Below, piece after piece: positions 27,678-36,733 of a stretch of 64,000 nt of DNA; within the stretch, counting starts at the first letter, position 1; every line of letters begins with the position of its first letter. The stretch covers positions 1 to 64,000 of the forward strand of contig CAZNMY010000004.1 in assembly GCA_964574325.1 (NCBI GenBank). Direction: 5' to 3'. The stretch is from CAMDPA01 sp964574325 (lineage in GTDB: Bacteria > Pseudomonadota > Alphaproteobacteria > Rhizobiales > Hyphomicrobiaceae). Under the pieces are notes generated by a model. That model worked only from the letters and a program-made list of their open reading frames with translations. It did no database searches and had not been told where the DNA came from. Both the position numbers and the translations under genes were made by a program.

Positions 27678-28940
27678 TTACACTCTCTCGACGACCTCTG
27701 CGGTCTTGTAGGCGCCCGGATGCCGCACCGGCACCTTGCGCAGCTCGGACACCGTGTTGCACCCGGTTTGCCCGAGCGTGGCTTTTACGTCCTCGGTCAG
27801 GATGTTGATGTAGTGGCCCGGTCCCGCAGGTCCCAGTGCGCCGAGACTCCACATGAAGGCCTTGCCGGCGAAGGCAGCATCGGCGCCCAGTGCCACGGCC
27901 CGCGCCGCATCGACGCCCGACCGCACGCCACTGTCGAGGATGATCGTCGATTTGCCGCCGACCACCCGCGCGATCTCCGGTAGCGCATCGATCGACGCGG
28001 GCAACGCCTCGATCTGGCGGCCCCCGTGATTGGAAACGACCATGCCGTCCATACCGAGCTTGACCAGCCGTTCCGCATCGGCCGGTTGCAGCACGCCCTT
28101 CACGACGAGTTTAGTCTTCTTCACCGCATCGCGGTATTTGGCGAGTTCATCCCAGGTGAACGCTCCGCCCTGCTCGCGCCGGATGAACGCCGTCGATTCT
28201 TCGAGGCTCAGTTTGCCGCCCATGTAGGGGTTGAGCGAGACGAATCGCGGAATGCCGCTGGCGGCAAGCGCGGACATCCAGGCCGGCGACGACATCGCGT
28301 CCATCCGCATCTTCCACGTCAGGCGGAACGGATGCGGGATGCCGCTCTTGGATTCGCGCGGCCGCGTGGTGCGGGCCGGCGTATCGAACGTCAACACCAG
28401 CGCCTGCACGCCGACGGCCTCGGCGCGGCGCACGAGATCCATGCCGATCTTGTGGCTGTTGTTGGCGAACCGATAGAGCTGGAACCACAGCACGTCCGGC
28501 GCGATTTCCGCTGCCTGCTCCACCGTGATGCCCGACAACACGCCGAGCGTATAAGGCACGCGGGCCGCCTGCGCCGCCGCCGCCAGATGCCGCTCCGCGC
28601 CCGGGAAACACGTGCCCGGGCCGCCGACCGGCGCAATCCCGATCGGCGCTGAGTAGCTGCGGCCGAAGATCGTGGTCTGCGCTGAAGGCGGCGCCACCAC
28701 CTTGCCATAGCTCGGCATCATCTCGACGGCGTCGAGCGCATTCCAGTTCCGCCGGATGCCGCCGTCCGAGCCGGCACCGCCGTCGCCGTACTCGAAAGCG
28801 AAGTTCGGCATGCGCCGCCGGGCGCGCTCTCGCAGGTCGAATGCAGTCGGGTAGAACCGCATGTTGTCGCTGCGCGGATCGGCGCCGGCACTTGCGCGGG
28901 CCACGATCGTCGAGGGGCTGGGAATGGCGGTGTCGGTCAT
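27678..28940 (-). CDS. FMN-dependent alpha-hydroxy-acid oxidizing protein
   Basis: A 420-residue TIM-barrel flavoprotein of the L-lactate dehydrogenase/glycolate oxidase/mandelate dehydrogenase family. The catalytic His is in VVSNHGGRQIEALPAS, the FMN-contacting Lys in KLVVKGVLQPADA, and the phosphate-binding GVRSG/GADAAFAGKAFMW is present. The substrate 2-hydroxy acid is not decidable. I chose MTDTAIPSP (28940) as start because the upstream in-frame part looks non-coding; no good ribosome site distinguishes the two. It is separated from mutS by about 125 bases. Confidence 0.85.
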   Translation of the reverse strand: MTDTAIPSPSTIVARASAGADPRSDNMRFYPTAFDLRERARRRMPNFAFEYGDGGAGSDGGIRRNWNALDAVEMMPSYGKVVAPPSAQTTIFGRSYSAPIGIAPVGGPGTCFPGAERHLAAAAQAARVPYTLGVLSGITVEQAAEIAPDVLWFQLYRFANNSHKIGMDLVRRAEAVGVQALVLTFDTPARTTRPRESKSGIPHPFRLTWKMRMDAMSSPAWMSALAASGIPRFVSLNPYMGGKLSLEESTAFIRREQGGAFTWDELAKYRDAVKKTKLVVKGVLQPADAERLVKLGMDGMVVSNHGGRQIEALPASIDALPEIARVVGGKSTIILDSGVRSGVDAARAVALGADAAFAGKAFMWSLGALGPAGPGHYINILTEDVKATLGQTGCNTVSELRKVPVRHPGAYKTAEVVERV

Positions 28941-29113
28941 GGGGCGGCCCGGGAATGTGGGTGACGATGGGAATTTGTCACAGACTAGGCCAGGAATGGC
29001 CGCCGAGCCAAGCATGAGAGAAAAGGTTGAGAGAAAACTATTGAAGCAGCGGCTGAAACGCAGGTGGCGACGAACGGCGGGTCCGGCAAAGCCCGATCGC
29101 CACTATCTCCGAC

Positions 29114-29851
29114 TCAGCGCTTCATCACGACGACTGTCCCGCTCGCGTCGACTTCTGTGAATCCTGCGGCTTCGACGAGGCGCGAGAAGCGTTGGCGCGC
29201 CGCCGACGGATCGTCGAACAATTGAGGGTGGACCTCCACGATCGCCAGTCGGCAGCGTCGGAGCGCGTCGACGTCCTTCTCGAAGACGTCGTACTCACAC
29301 CCTTCGATATCGCAAACCAGCGTGTAGTCCGTATCCGCGGGCAATTCTTCAGCGACGAGCTTGCCCAGGGTTACGGCGGGGCTTCGATAGTTCCCGGCCT
29401 TGTCGGGCGTCGCGATGCGGCTGACATGCACATTGCGGTTGAGGTGGAAATCGATGTGATCGACGCCATAGGCCACCGCCGCGGAAATCACACGCGATTG
29501 CGTGCCGGGGGCGTGCCGGATCGCGTTCGACCGGCAGGTGTCCGCGAGCCCTGGATTGGCTTCGACGATGACCAGCGGCATTTCCGGCGCGAGGATGCGC
29601 CGCAGGTGCGCGCTCAGTATGCCCATGCAGCCGCCCAGCTCGATCAAAGGGAGGTTCGGATCGATCCACCGTCGAGCGAGCGCGATCTCGTCCTTTTCGT
29701 ATTCCCCCCGGATGATCTGATACTTGATGTCCCGCTTCATGCCCGGAGGGACCGACAGTTCGAGCCCGTCGAGCTCATATGATCCGCCGTGACGCAGGCG
29801 ATGAGCAGCGATCTCGATATCCTGGCCGAGAAGTCGCAATGGCTTGAGCAT
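29114..29851 (-). CDS. FkbM family SAM-dependent methyltransferase
   Basis: A protein of 245 residues with a class I methyltransferase core: glycine-rich LIELGGCMGILSAHL, acidic loop VIVEANP and the FkbM-typical CDIEGCEYDVFEKD, followed by AIVEVHP. FkbM enzymes O-methylate sugars, polyketides or peptides. The frame continues upstream to a GTG at 29932; I prefer the ATG at 29851 (MLKPLRLLGQ), but the longer form is possible. It stands alone with no sugar or secondary-metabolite genes beside it. Confidence 0.75.
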   Translation of the reverse strand: MLKPLRLLGQDIEIAAHRLRHGGSYELDGLELSVPPGMKRDIKYQIIRGEYEKDEIALARRWIDPNLPLIELGGCMGILSAHLRRILAPEMPLVIVEANPGLADTCRSNAIRHAPGTQSRVISAAVAYGVDHIDFHLNRNVHVSRIATPDKAGNYRSPAVTLGKLVAEELPADTDYTLVCDIEGCEYDVFEKDVDALRRCRLAIVEVHPQLFDDPSAARQRFSRLVEAAGFTEVDASGTVVVMKR

Positions 29852-29970
29852 GGCAGAGGCGCTCTCGAACGTTGACGGCAACGTAACGCCATACCATGGC
29901 CCGTGCTTCGCCAGCGTGGCGTGCAGGCACACAGGTGCAGAAAAGTGTGTACCGCGACATCGGCCAAATT

Positions 29971-29995
29971 GGAACTATCGATCGGCTAGACCGTT
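29971..29995 (+). promoter_or_regulatory. EcfG-type general stress promoter
   Basis: GGAAC (29971-29975), 16-base spacer, CGTT (29992-29995), matching the alphaproteobacterial EcfG/SigT consensus GGAAC-N16/17-CGTT. It lies 56 bases upstream of the PRC-barrel gene with nothing between. Confidence 0.75.
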
Positions 29996-30051
29996 GAGAT
30001 GGCATCGGTTCAGCTCACGCTTAGCTGAATTTCGTCGCTCAGGAGGAAGAA

Positions 30052-30435
30052 ATGGCCAGCGCATCGATGCATCCCAATCGCAACATGATCTCCAGCAATG
30101 ACGTGCAGGGATCGGCGGTTTACGATCTCAAGGGGACAAAAATCGGCGACATCGACCATCTGATGATCGACAAGGTTTCCGGGCGGACAAACTACGCGGT
30201 GATGAGCTTCGGCGGCTTTCTTGGGCTCGGCGAGAGCCACTACCCCATTCCGTGGACGACATTGAAGTACGACACCAACCTCGACGGCTACGTCACCGGC
30301 GTCACCGAGCAGCAATTGAAGGACGCGCCTGCGTTCTCCGACGATAGCTGGTCGGACAGCGCCTGGATGACGGATGTCGACCGCCATTATGGCGCCTCTA
30401 GCGATTTGGGTGGGAGCCGTGCCGGCCAAATCTAA
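30052..30435 (+). CDS. PRC-barrel domain protein
   Basis: A 127-residue protein with one PRC-barrel domain (about residues 14-90): VYDLKGTKIGDIDHLMIDKVSGRTNYA is a textbook PRC segment, followed by SFGGFLGLGESHYPIPW. PRC-barrel proteins of this size are typical general-stress-response products in Hyphomicrobiales. No signal peptide. The ribosome site is very strong (AGGAGGAAGAA). The 3' end overlaps the DUF3008 gene by 17 bases, and an EcfG-type promoter lies upstream. Confidence 0.9.
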   Translation: MASASMHPNRNMISSNDVQGSAVYDLKGTKIGDIDHLMIDKVSGRTNYAVMSFGGFLGLGESHYPIPWTTLKYDTNLDGYVTGVTEQQLKDAPAFSDDSWSDSAWMTDVDRHYGASSDLGGSRAGQI

Positions 30436-30613
30436 AGCACAGCAGAAGGCTGCCGGAGCAGCTTTGTCCAGCAAGCGCGGCGAGACCAAACAGTCCAAAC
30501 TGTTCGGCGCCTCCAAGGAGATGGCCCGTTCGATGAGCGAGGATCAGTTGGAGGAATTGGCTAGAGGTAAGCGCAAAGGCAAGCCTGAAAAAGTGCCGAA
30601 GAAGAAGCGGTAA
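30419..30613 (+). CDS. DUF3008 family small basic protein
   Basis: A 64-residue protein starting with GTG: PAKSKAQQKAAGAALSSKRG, then SMSEDQLEELARGKRKG and a Lys/Arg tail. This is the DUF3008 family, small basic proteins of unknown function frequent in alphaproteobacteria. The start overlaps the PRC-barrel gene in another frame, so the two share the EcfG-type transcript. GGGAG directly precedes the GTG with short spacing. A hairpin follows the stop. Confidence 0.82.
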   Translation: MPAKSKAQQKAAGAALSSKRGETKQSKLFGASKEMARSMSEDQLEELARGKRKGKPEKVPKKKR

Positions 30614-30623
30614 AGATATGCAC

Positions 30624-30660
30624 AACGGCGGGCCGGTTTACCGGTTCGCCGTTGTTGCTC
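30624..30660 (+). terminator. Probable terminator after DUF3008 gene
   Basis: AACGGCG (30624-30630) pairs with CGCCGTT (30647-30653), with an inner CCGG-TTTA-CCGG hairpin, followed by GTTGCTCTT. It separates the stress pair from the convergent amidase gene. Confidence 0.6.
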
Positions 30661-30661
30661 T

Positions 30662-31603
30662 TCAGCTCCCGTGAACCGCACTCTTCGCCAGCATCACGTG
30701 AATGCCTTTCGAGCCGTTCACCGTCTGCGTAACCCGCAGGTCCGCAGCGAGACTGCACAGCGTGTAGGCGTCCTCGCGTGAAATGTTGATCCGCTCGGTG
30801 ATCAGCTTGATCATGTCGCGCAGCGCCTGCATCGCGCAGGTGTCGAGGTCGGGGTCCATCCACATCGTCATGTAGTGCGTCGCGGTCTCGGCCCTCGGAT
30901 AGCCGAGCTTCAGGTCCTTGCGCACGGTGAGTTTGAACCGGCCCTTCAACGCGGTCTCGATCGCGGTGACGCAAACTTCGCCGTCGCCCTGCACCCCGTG
31001 ACCATCGCCACACGAGAAGTTCGCCCCTGGTACGAACACCGGAAGATACAGCGTCGCGCCCGGCTTCAGTTCCTTGTTGTCGAGATTGCCGCCCATCGCG
31101 CGCGGGACGGCCGACGAGATCCGCCCCCACCCCGGCGGTGGCGCGACACCCATCACGCCGAAGAACGGCGACAGCGGCAGTTCCACCCCCCACGGCAGCT
31201 TCGCCACCATGCGGTCCATATCCATCGGGATGTTGATCGTGCGCGCTTCGTGGAAGTCGTCCGGCAGGGTGCCGGCGAGTGGCCGGATCGAGTTATAGCC
31301 CCAGTCCTGCCGCAGCTGCACGTCGAGGATCTCGACCTCGAGCACGTCGCCCGGCATCGCGCCGGCAACCGCGACAGGTCCCGTCAGAATGTGCGGCCCG
31401 ATGATTTGCGGCGTCTTCGCGTGCACTTCCAGCAGTTCCGGCGGCACGATGAACCCCTTGGGCGGCATCGTGTCCTGCTTGCCGCTGATCGTCTCGATCG
31501 TGATCTCGTCGCCGCTCGCGATCGTCATGACCGGCGCCTGCTTCGCGTCGAAATAGCCCCAGTGGCAGGTATCAGGGCTGGATTTGAGAACGTGCTGCGC
31601 CAT
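30662..31603 (-). CDS. Acetamidase/formamidase family protein
   Basis: A 313-residue FmdA/AmdA family amidohydrolase that releases ammonia from short-chain amides such as formamide or acetamide. Family segments visible are HWGYFDA at the N-terminus, the metal/active-site part FSCGDGHGVQGDGEVCVTAIE and GPHILTGPV. Length is slightly shorter than characterised formamidases (about 400 residues) but normal for the shorter AmdA group. It is divergent from the enoyl-CoA hydratase gene with a 141-base gap. Substrate unknown. Confidence 0.85.
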   Translation of the reverse strand: MAQHVLKSSPDTCHWGYFDAKQAPVMTIASGDEITIETISGKQDTMPPKGFIVPPELLEVHAKTPQIIGPHILTGPVAVAGAMPGDVLEVEILDVQLRQDWGYNSIRPLAGTLPDDFHEARTINIPMDMDRMVAKLPWGVELPLSPFFGVMGVAPPPGWGRISSAVPRAMGGNLDNKELKPGATLYLPVFVPGANFSCGDGHGVQGDGEVCVTAIETALKGRFKLTVRKDLKLGYPRAETATHYMTMWMDPDLDTCAMQALRDMIKLITERINISREDAYTLCSLAADLRVTQTVNGSKGIHVMLAKSAVHGS

Positions 31604-31744
31604 GTCTGGTGAGATCCCGTTTCATTTTGTTGCCAAGGCAGCCTATCAGGCGGCGCGACATCGAGACAGGGGCATCGCCTCTCGCACATCCTTCGCGCGC
31701 GTGGCAACATCGCCGTCCGTCACTTCACCTGGAGCCAACGCGCC

Positions 31745-32623
31745 ATGGACTATCAGACCATCAAGTGGGAGGTGCGCGCCAACCCGCTGCGGCCCGACGA
31801 GAAGAGCATCGGCGTCATCACGCTCAACCGGCCGGATTTCCTCAACGCGGTCGACGTGCGGATGCGCGTCGAGCTCGACATCCTGCTCGACGAGATCAAG
31901 CACCAGAGCCACATCAAGGTCGTCATCCTGACGGGCGAGGGGCGCGGTTTCTCGGCGGGCGGCGACCTGAAGTCTGAAGCGGGTCCGCTCGGCGCGGGGC
32001 CGGATGACTTCGACATGGGCAACTTCGGTCCGTACAAGGAGCTGGCGCACTATTTCTTCAACGATCTGCGGCATTCCGTGCTGCAGCGCTGCTTCAAGAA
32101 GCTCGAAGACCTGCCGGCGATCACCATCGCGGCGATCAACGGGCCGGCGGTCGGCATCGGCCTGGAAATCTGCACGCTGGTCGATTTGCGCTATGCGTCG
32201 GAGAAGGCCAAGCTCGGTGAGGTCGCGGTGCCGGCGGGATTCCTGCCGGAGAGCGGCGGCGCGCGCAATCTCCCGAAGCTCGTCGGCGTCGGCCGCGCGC
32301 TCGAGATGATCCTGACGGGCAAGATCATCGACGCGGCGGAGGCGGAGCGGATCGGGCTCGTCGACCGTGTGTTCCCACACGACAAGCTGATGGACGAAGT
32401 AATGGCGTTCGCCGGGCAGGTGGCGTCGAATCCGTATCTGTCGGTGCGCCATGCCAAGGATCTCGTGAAGTTCTACTGGAACTCCAACCGCTCCGACGAG
32501 GGCTGGGCGCGGGAGTACGCCGCGATCCAGGAGATCACGCGCACGAAGGACTGCCAGGAAGGCATCCGCGCGTTCCTGGAGAAGCGCAAGCCGAGCTACA
32601 AGGGGCCAGGATACGGGGCTTGA
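31745..32623 (+). CDS. Enoyl-CoA hydratase/isomerase family protein
   Basis: A 292-residue crotonase-fold protein. Oxyanion-hole segments GFSAGGDLKS and INGPAVGIGLE are intact, and FLPESGGARNLP supplies the Glu at the position of the crotonase catalytic acid. The C-terminal helix region and YKGPGYG tail are longer than usual. The reaction (hydration, isomerisation or ring cleavage) cannot be told from sequence. It is followed by an acyl-CoA ligase on the same strand with a 103-base gap, suggesting a catabolic pair. Confidence 0.87.
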   Translation: MDYQTIKWEVRANPLRPDEKSIGVITLNRPDFLNAVDVRMRVELDILLDEIKHQSHIKVVILTGEGRGFSAGGDLKSEAGPLGAGPDDFDMGNFGPYKELAHYFFNDLRHSVLQRCFKKLEDLPAITIAAINGPAVGIGLEICTLVDLRYASEKAKLGEVAVPAGFLPESGGARNLPKLVGVGRALEMILTGKIIDAAEAERIGLVDRVFPHDKLMDEVMAFAGQVASNPYLSVRHAKDLVKFYWNSNRSDEGWAREYAAIQEITRTKDCQEGIRAFLEKRKPSYKGPGYGA

Positions 32624-32726
32624 GCTGCACGGCGGGCAGGTGTTCAGTGACGCAGTCCGCCGATTGGTCCGCCGAACTCGGTGGGTTGCGCGCGTTCGCG
32701 CTGCCCCGGCCTACGGAGAAGCGTGA

Positions 32727-34304
32727 ATGCCACCTCATCCCAAACTCGCCGAATGGGCCCGCTATGCGGAGATCCCGCCGAGGATCAACATCGCGGCGGA
32801 GTGCCTCGACAAGCGCATCGCGGCCGGCGACGGCGCGAAGCTCGCCATCGTAGCGGACAGCGCGACGCTGACCTATGCCGAACTCGACGCACGCGTGTCG
32901 GCGTTCGCCGCGAGCCTCGCCAAGCAAGGGATCGCGCGCGGGGATCGGGTGTTGATCCGGATGTGGAACTGTCCGCAGTTCGTGATCGCGTTTCTGGGCC
33001 TCGCCAAGCTCGGCGCGGTGCCCGTTACGCAGAATACCGCCACCGGCGTCGCCGACGTCGAATACGTGCTCGGGCACAGCGACTGCGTGGCGGCAATCGC
33101 GCTCGACGAGCAGGCAGGGCCGCTGCGCGAACTGCGCGCGATGCTGCCGAAGGGACTCGTGATCGCACTCGGCGCGAAGCCGGGCGAGGGATCGTTCGAG
33201 GAAATGTGCGCGGGAGGAGCCGTCGAGACGGCGGAAACCGGCGCGGAGGAACCCGCGTTCATGTGCTACACCTCCGGCACGACGGGCCGGCCGAAGGGCA
33301 TCCTGCACGCGCAGCGCTGGCTCGTCGCGCGCGGCAACGCCAATCGGGATCGCGTGCCGCCAATGCCGAACGACGTTGTGATGGCGGCCGGCGAGTGGAG
33401 CTTCATCTCGCTGCTCGGCCACAATGTTCTGTTCGCGCTGCGCAACGGCGTGACGTGCGGGACGATGGAGGGTCGGCCGACACCGGAGCGGTTCCTCGAA
33501 TGTATCGAGACATTCCGCGTGACTGTCGCGCACGCCGTGCCGACGATCTATCGCCGCCTGCTCGCGATGGACGGCATCGAGAATCGATACGACACGTCCT
33601 CGCTGCGCGGCTGCAACGCGTCCGGTGAGGCCCTGGGAGCCGCTACACTCGCGGACTGGAAGCGGCGCTATGGCACCGACATCTGGGAGCACTACGGCAT
33701 CTCCGAGATGCAGCTCGCCATCAGCCATGGCCCGCTCATCCCGATCAAACCTGGCTCGATCGGCATCCCGTGGGGCGCCGATGCCCGCATTCTCGACGAC
33801 GATCACGTCGAGCTGCCGGTCGGTGCGGTCGGACAGCTCTGCATCCGCGCAGACAATCCGAGCTTTTTCCTCGGCTACCACAAAGACAGAGCGAAAACCG
33901 ACGAGGTGATCCACCACGGCTGGTTCCACACCGGCGATCTCGCGCGACGCGACGAGGATGGCTATTTCTGGATCGCCGGGCGCAACGACGACTGCTTCAA
34001 GAGCCGCGGCATCTTCATCGTTCCGATCGAAATCGAAAACGCGCTGGTCGAGCACGCGAAGGTAGCCGAGGCTTGCGTCGTGCCGGTGCCGCACGCAGAG
34101 GACGGCAATCTGATCCGTGCGGTGGTCGCATTGAAGGCCGGCATGACGGCGGAGCAGGGGCTCGCCGACGAGTTGCGCGAGATGCTGCGCGGCAAGATCG
34201 CACGCAACAAGATCCCGCACGCGTTTCAATTCGTGGACGCCTTGCCGAAGTCGCCGATCGGCAAAGTGTTGCGGCGCGAAGTGATCGCGATGAACAAAAA
34301 TTAG
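32727..34304 (+). CDS. AMP-dependent acyl-CoA synthetase (benzoate-CoA-ligase-like)
   Basis: A 525-residue ANL-superfamily ligase that activates a carboxylic acid to its CoA thioester. The P-loop-like A3 motif YTSGTTGRPKG begins at residue 181; A5 is HYGISEMQ, A7/A8 are HTGDLARRDEDGYFWIAGR, and the A10 catalytic Lys is in KSPIGKVLRR. The overall pattern resembles benzoate/2-aminobenzoate-CoA ligases more than fatty acyl ligases, which would suit a ring-acid pathway, but this is inference. GGAGAAG precedes the ATG. Its stop overlaps the stop of the convergent FAD oxidoreductase. Confidence 0.88.
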   Translation: MPPHPKLAEWARYAEIPPRINIAAECLDKRIAAGDGAKLAIVADSATLTYAELDARVSAFAASLAKQGIARGDRVLIRMWNCPQFVIAFLGLAKLGAVPVTQNTATGVADVEYVLGHSDCVAAIALDEQAGPLRELRAMLPKGLVIALGAKPGEGSFEEMCAGGAVETAETGAEEPAFMCYTSGTTGRPKGILHAQRWLVARGNANRDRVPPMPNDVVMAAGEWSFISLLGHNVLFALRNGVTCGTMEGRPTPERFLECIETFRVTVAHAVPTIYRRLLAMDGIENRYDTSSLRGCNASGEALGAATLADWKRRYGTDIWEHYGISEMQLAISHGPLIPIKPGSIGIPWGADARILDDDHVELPVGAVGQLCIRADNPSFFLGYHKDRAKTDEVIHHGWFHTGDLARRDEDGYFWIAGRNDDCFKSRGIFIVPIEIENALVEHAKVAEACVVPVPHAEDGNLIRAVVALKAGMTAEQGLADELREMLRGKIARNKIPHAFQFVDALPKSPIGKVLRREVIAMNKN

Positions 34305-35575
34305 GCACGACCGAAGTACCGCCTGGGCGCGAACGCGCTCACAGCGATCGGCGGTGCTTCTCCTGCGATGGCAGCCGCGATGATCTCGCCCGTGCCTGAG
34401 CCCGTCGAGAAACCGATGTGCTGGTGGCCGAACGCGGCATAGAGCCCGAACGCACCAGTTGACCTGACAGGCATCTCGCCGATCATCGGCAGGCTGTCCG
34501 GCAGCGTCGGCCGCGAACCCATCCACGGCTTCGCCTCGACAGCCGCACCGAGGCCGAACGTCTCCCGCGCCAAAGTGGCTGCGGCATCGATCTGAGTATG
34601 GTTTGCCGGTGCGTCGCGGTGCGCCAGTTCCACACCTGATGTCACCCGCGCGCCGGCCCGCATGGGGCTCACCACATAGCCGCCGTCGACGTCGTAGATG
34701 GCGCGCTGTGGCCCGCGACCTTCTGTAATTTCCAGATGCACGTGGTAGCCGCGCTCGAATCCCAAGGGTACTCGAAAACCGAGCGGCCGCAGCAACTCTG
34801 CACTCCACGGCCCCAGCGCGACCACGACCGCATCGCAATCATGCGAGCCAGCGGGCGTTTCAACTCGCCATCCCGTCGTCGTCCGATAAAGCGCACGCGC
34901 CTCACCGCGCAGCACCTCCACACCGCGCTCGCGCGCCAGCGCCGCATATCCAGCGACAACCGCGCCGGGATCGTCTACCGACGCCGAGTCCGTGATGAGC
35001 AGACCGGCCTTGAAAACCGAGGCCGAATGCGGCTCCAACCTGGCGATCTCGGCCGCATCGACAACCTGCGTCGCGATCCCGAACGCCCCGAGCGCCGCCG
35101 CCTCGGCCTGGGCAAACCCAGCCCCTTGTTCGCCGCGCCAGACCTTCAGCCAACCGGTCTCGCGCAGGTGCGCCGACAAGCGAGCCTCCCGCATCAGCCG
35201 CCGGTTGTGGTCCATCGACAGCTTGATGAGCCCATCCAGTGCCCGCGATCGCTTTGCCGCGCTCTGCGCCGTGCACGCGGCCAGGAAGCCGGCGATCCAT
35301 CTTGGATGGCTCAGCAACGACCCCCGCCACCGCACGGCGGGATGCCGGTTCGTCATATAGATCGGCAGCTTCTGCAACAGTCCCGGTCCGTTGATCGGGA
35401 AGATCGAGCTGCGGCTGAAGACCCCTGAATTGCCGAAGGAAGTTTCGCGGCCGGGCTCGCGCCGGTCGATGAGGGTGACCGTCATTCCGCGGCGTCGCAG
35501 GCTCAGCGCGCAGCACACGCCGACCATGCCAGCGCCGATCACCACCACCTGCTTCGTCATCCGGGCATTCGACAT
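34301..35575 (-). CDS. FAD-dependent oxidoreductase (D-amino-acid dehydrogenase type)
   Basis: A 424-residue DadA/DAO-family flavoprotein. The Rossmann motif VVVIGAGMVGVCCALSLRRRG is at the N-terminus, followed by the DRREPGRETSFGNSG segment characteristic of DadA-like enzymes and the C-terminal FGHQHIGFSTGSGTGEII. It probably oxidises a D-amino acid, hydroxyproline or related amine. The start is either 35575 (MSNARM) or 35560 (MTKQ). The frame upstream of that is shadow of the aldolase gene. It is divergent from the DapA-like gene, a pairing also seen in hydroxyproline-type catabolism. Confidence 0.86.
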   Translation of the reverse strand: MSNARMTKQVVVIGAGMVGVCCALSLRRRGMTVTLIDRREPGRETSFGNSGVFSRSSIFPINGPGLLQKLPIYMTNRHPAVRWRGSLLSHPRWIAGFLAACTAQSAAKRSRALDGLIKLSMDHNRRLMREARLSAHLRETGWLKVWRGEQGAGFAQAEAAALGAFGIATQVVDAAEIARLEPHSASVFKAGLLITDSASVDDPGAVVAGYAALARERGVEVLRGEARALYRTTTGWRVETPAGSHDCDAVVVALGPWSAELLRPLGFRVPLGFERGYHVHLEITEGRGPQRAIYDVDGGYVVSPMRAGARVTSGVELAHRDAPANHTQIDAAATLARETFGLGAAVEAKPWMGSRPTLPDSLPMIGEMPVRSTGAFGLYAAFGHQHIGFSTGSGTGEIIAAAIAGEAPPIAVSAFAPRRYFGRA

Positions 35576-35650
35576 CCGGGCAACAGGCTCCCCATACAGC
35601 CGCCGCTCTGTTATGCTGTCCGCCGACCATTCAGGATCGGAGACAGCACC

Positions 35651-36595
35651 ATGGCTCATCAGAAGCTCGCCGGCTCGTTCGTGGCACTCATCACGCCCTT
35701 CAATCGCGATGGCAAGGTCGATTTCGAAGCCTTCCGCGAGCTCCTGTCGTTCCAGGAGAAAAATGGCTCGTGCGCCGTCCTCATCATGGGCTCGACCGGC
35801 GAAGTCTCGATGCTGTCGCCCGAGGAGAAGAAGGCGATCATCGTCGAGACGGCGAAGATGAAAACCGGAAACATGAAGCTGTTCTACGGCTGCACTGGCA
35901 ACAACACGGAATCTACGATCGACACCGTCAAGTTCGCCAAGGCCAGCGGCGCCGACGGCGCGATCCTGGCCGCACCTTCTTACATCTGTGCGTCCGAGAA
36001 CGACATCGAGCGCTTTTTCCTCGACGTGGCCGATGCGACCGATCTGCCGCTCGGCGTCTACAACAACCCGCCGCGCGTGAAGACGGACCTGCACTGGGAC
36101 AATCTGATCCGCATCTTCAAGCACCCGAACTACATCGTGCACAAGGAATCGACCACGCGCGTCGGCCAGGTCGCGCAGATGATCGCCGCGGGCACGCATG
36201 CGTCGATCATGTGCTGCGACAGCCCCAATCTCGGCCTCGTCGTGCCGACGATGAGCCTCGGCGGCCACGGCACCGCGAACATGACCGGCAACCTCGCGCC
36301 GGCCGAAATGGCGACCATCTCGACGCCGTGGAAGGGCTGGGCCGAGGCCGACGGTTTCCGCAAGGCCTACATGGGCCTGCTGCCGCTGCTGCACTACACT
36401 TACTCGGCGATCAACCCGGTTGCCGTGAAGTCGCTGATGAAGGCGGTCGGCCTGCCCTCGGGCAGCCTGCGCAAGCCTTTGACGAACCTCGAAGGCGAGG
36501 CCCTGATGAAGGGCGTCCGCGTGATCCAGCAGCTCGGCCTCGACAGGAAATACGGCTGGAAGGTGAAGCCGGTGTCGGCGATCGCGGCGGAGTGA
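35651..36595 (+). CDS. Dihydrodipicolinate synthase family aldolase
   Basis: A 314-residue DapA-fold class I aldolase. Schiff-base Lys165 (IVHKEST) and Tyr137 (VYNNPPR) correspond to Lys161 and Tyr133 of E. coli DapA; the GSTGEVSMLS motif is also there. The residues beyond the core differ from true DapA, and the context (FAD oxidoreductase, SDR, no lysine genes) suggests a catabolic aldolase, for example of keto-deoxy sugar acids or hydroxyproline breakdown. It is followed by a GC-rich palindromic element and then the SDR gene. Confidence 0.88.
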   Translation: MAHQKLAGSFVALITPFNRDGKVDFEAFRELLSFQEKNGSCAVLIMGSTGEVSMLSPEEKKAIIVETAKMKTGNMKLFYGCTGNNTESTIDTVKFAKASGADGAILAAPSYICASENDIERFFLDVADATDLPLGVYNNPPRVKTDLHWDNLIRIFKHPNYIVHKESTTRVGQVAQMIAAGTHASIMCCDSPNLGLVVPTMSLGGHGTANMTGNLAPAEMATISTPWKGWAEADGFRKAYMGLLPLLHYTYSAINPVAVKSLMKAVGLPSGSLRKPLTNLEGEALMKGVRVIQQLGLDRKYGWKVKPVSAIAAE

Positions 36596-36599
36596 CTCT

Positions 36600-36722
36600 C
36601 CCTCTCCCCATCGCACTTCTGCGATGGGGAGAGGGTCGGGGTGAGGGGCGGCCTCTGATCCAACGTTTCTCTTGTTGCCGCCCCTCACCCCAGCCCTCTC
36701 CCCGTGAAGACGGGGAGAGGGG
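36600..36722. repeat. GC-rich palindromic element, CCCTCTCCCC family, copy A
   Basis: A 123-base element with hairpins CCCTCTCCCCATCGCA/TGCGATGGGGAGAGGG and CCCTCTCCCCGT/ACGGGGAGAGGG, joined by GTGAGGGGCGGC/GCCGCCCCTCAC arms that let the whole element fold back. It fills the gap between the aldolase stop and the SDR start; its right edge supplies purines for the SDR ribosome site. Related copies at 44602 and 45152. Confidence 0.8.
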
Positions 36723-36733
36723 GAAAAGAGAAG

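Noticed and set aside
32535..34838. 767-codon minus-strand ORF opposite the acyl-CoA ligase
   Set aside because: Shadow ORF; the plus-strand ligase has all ANL motifs.
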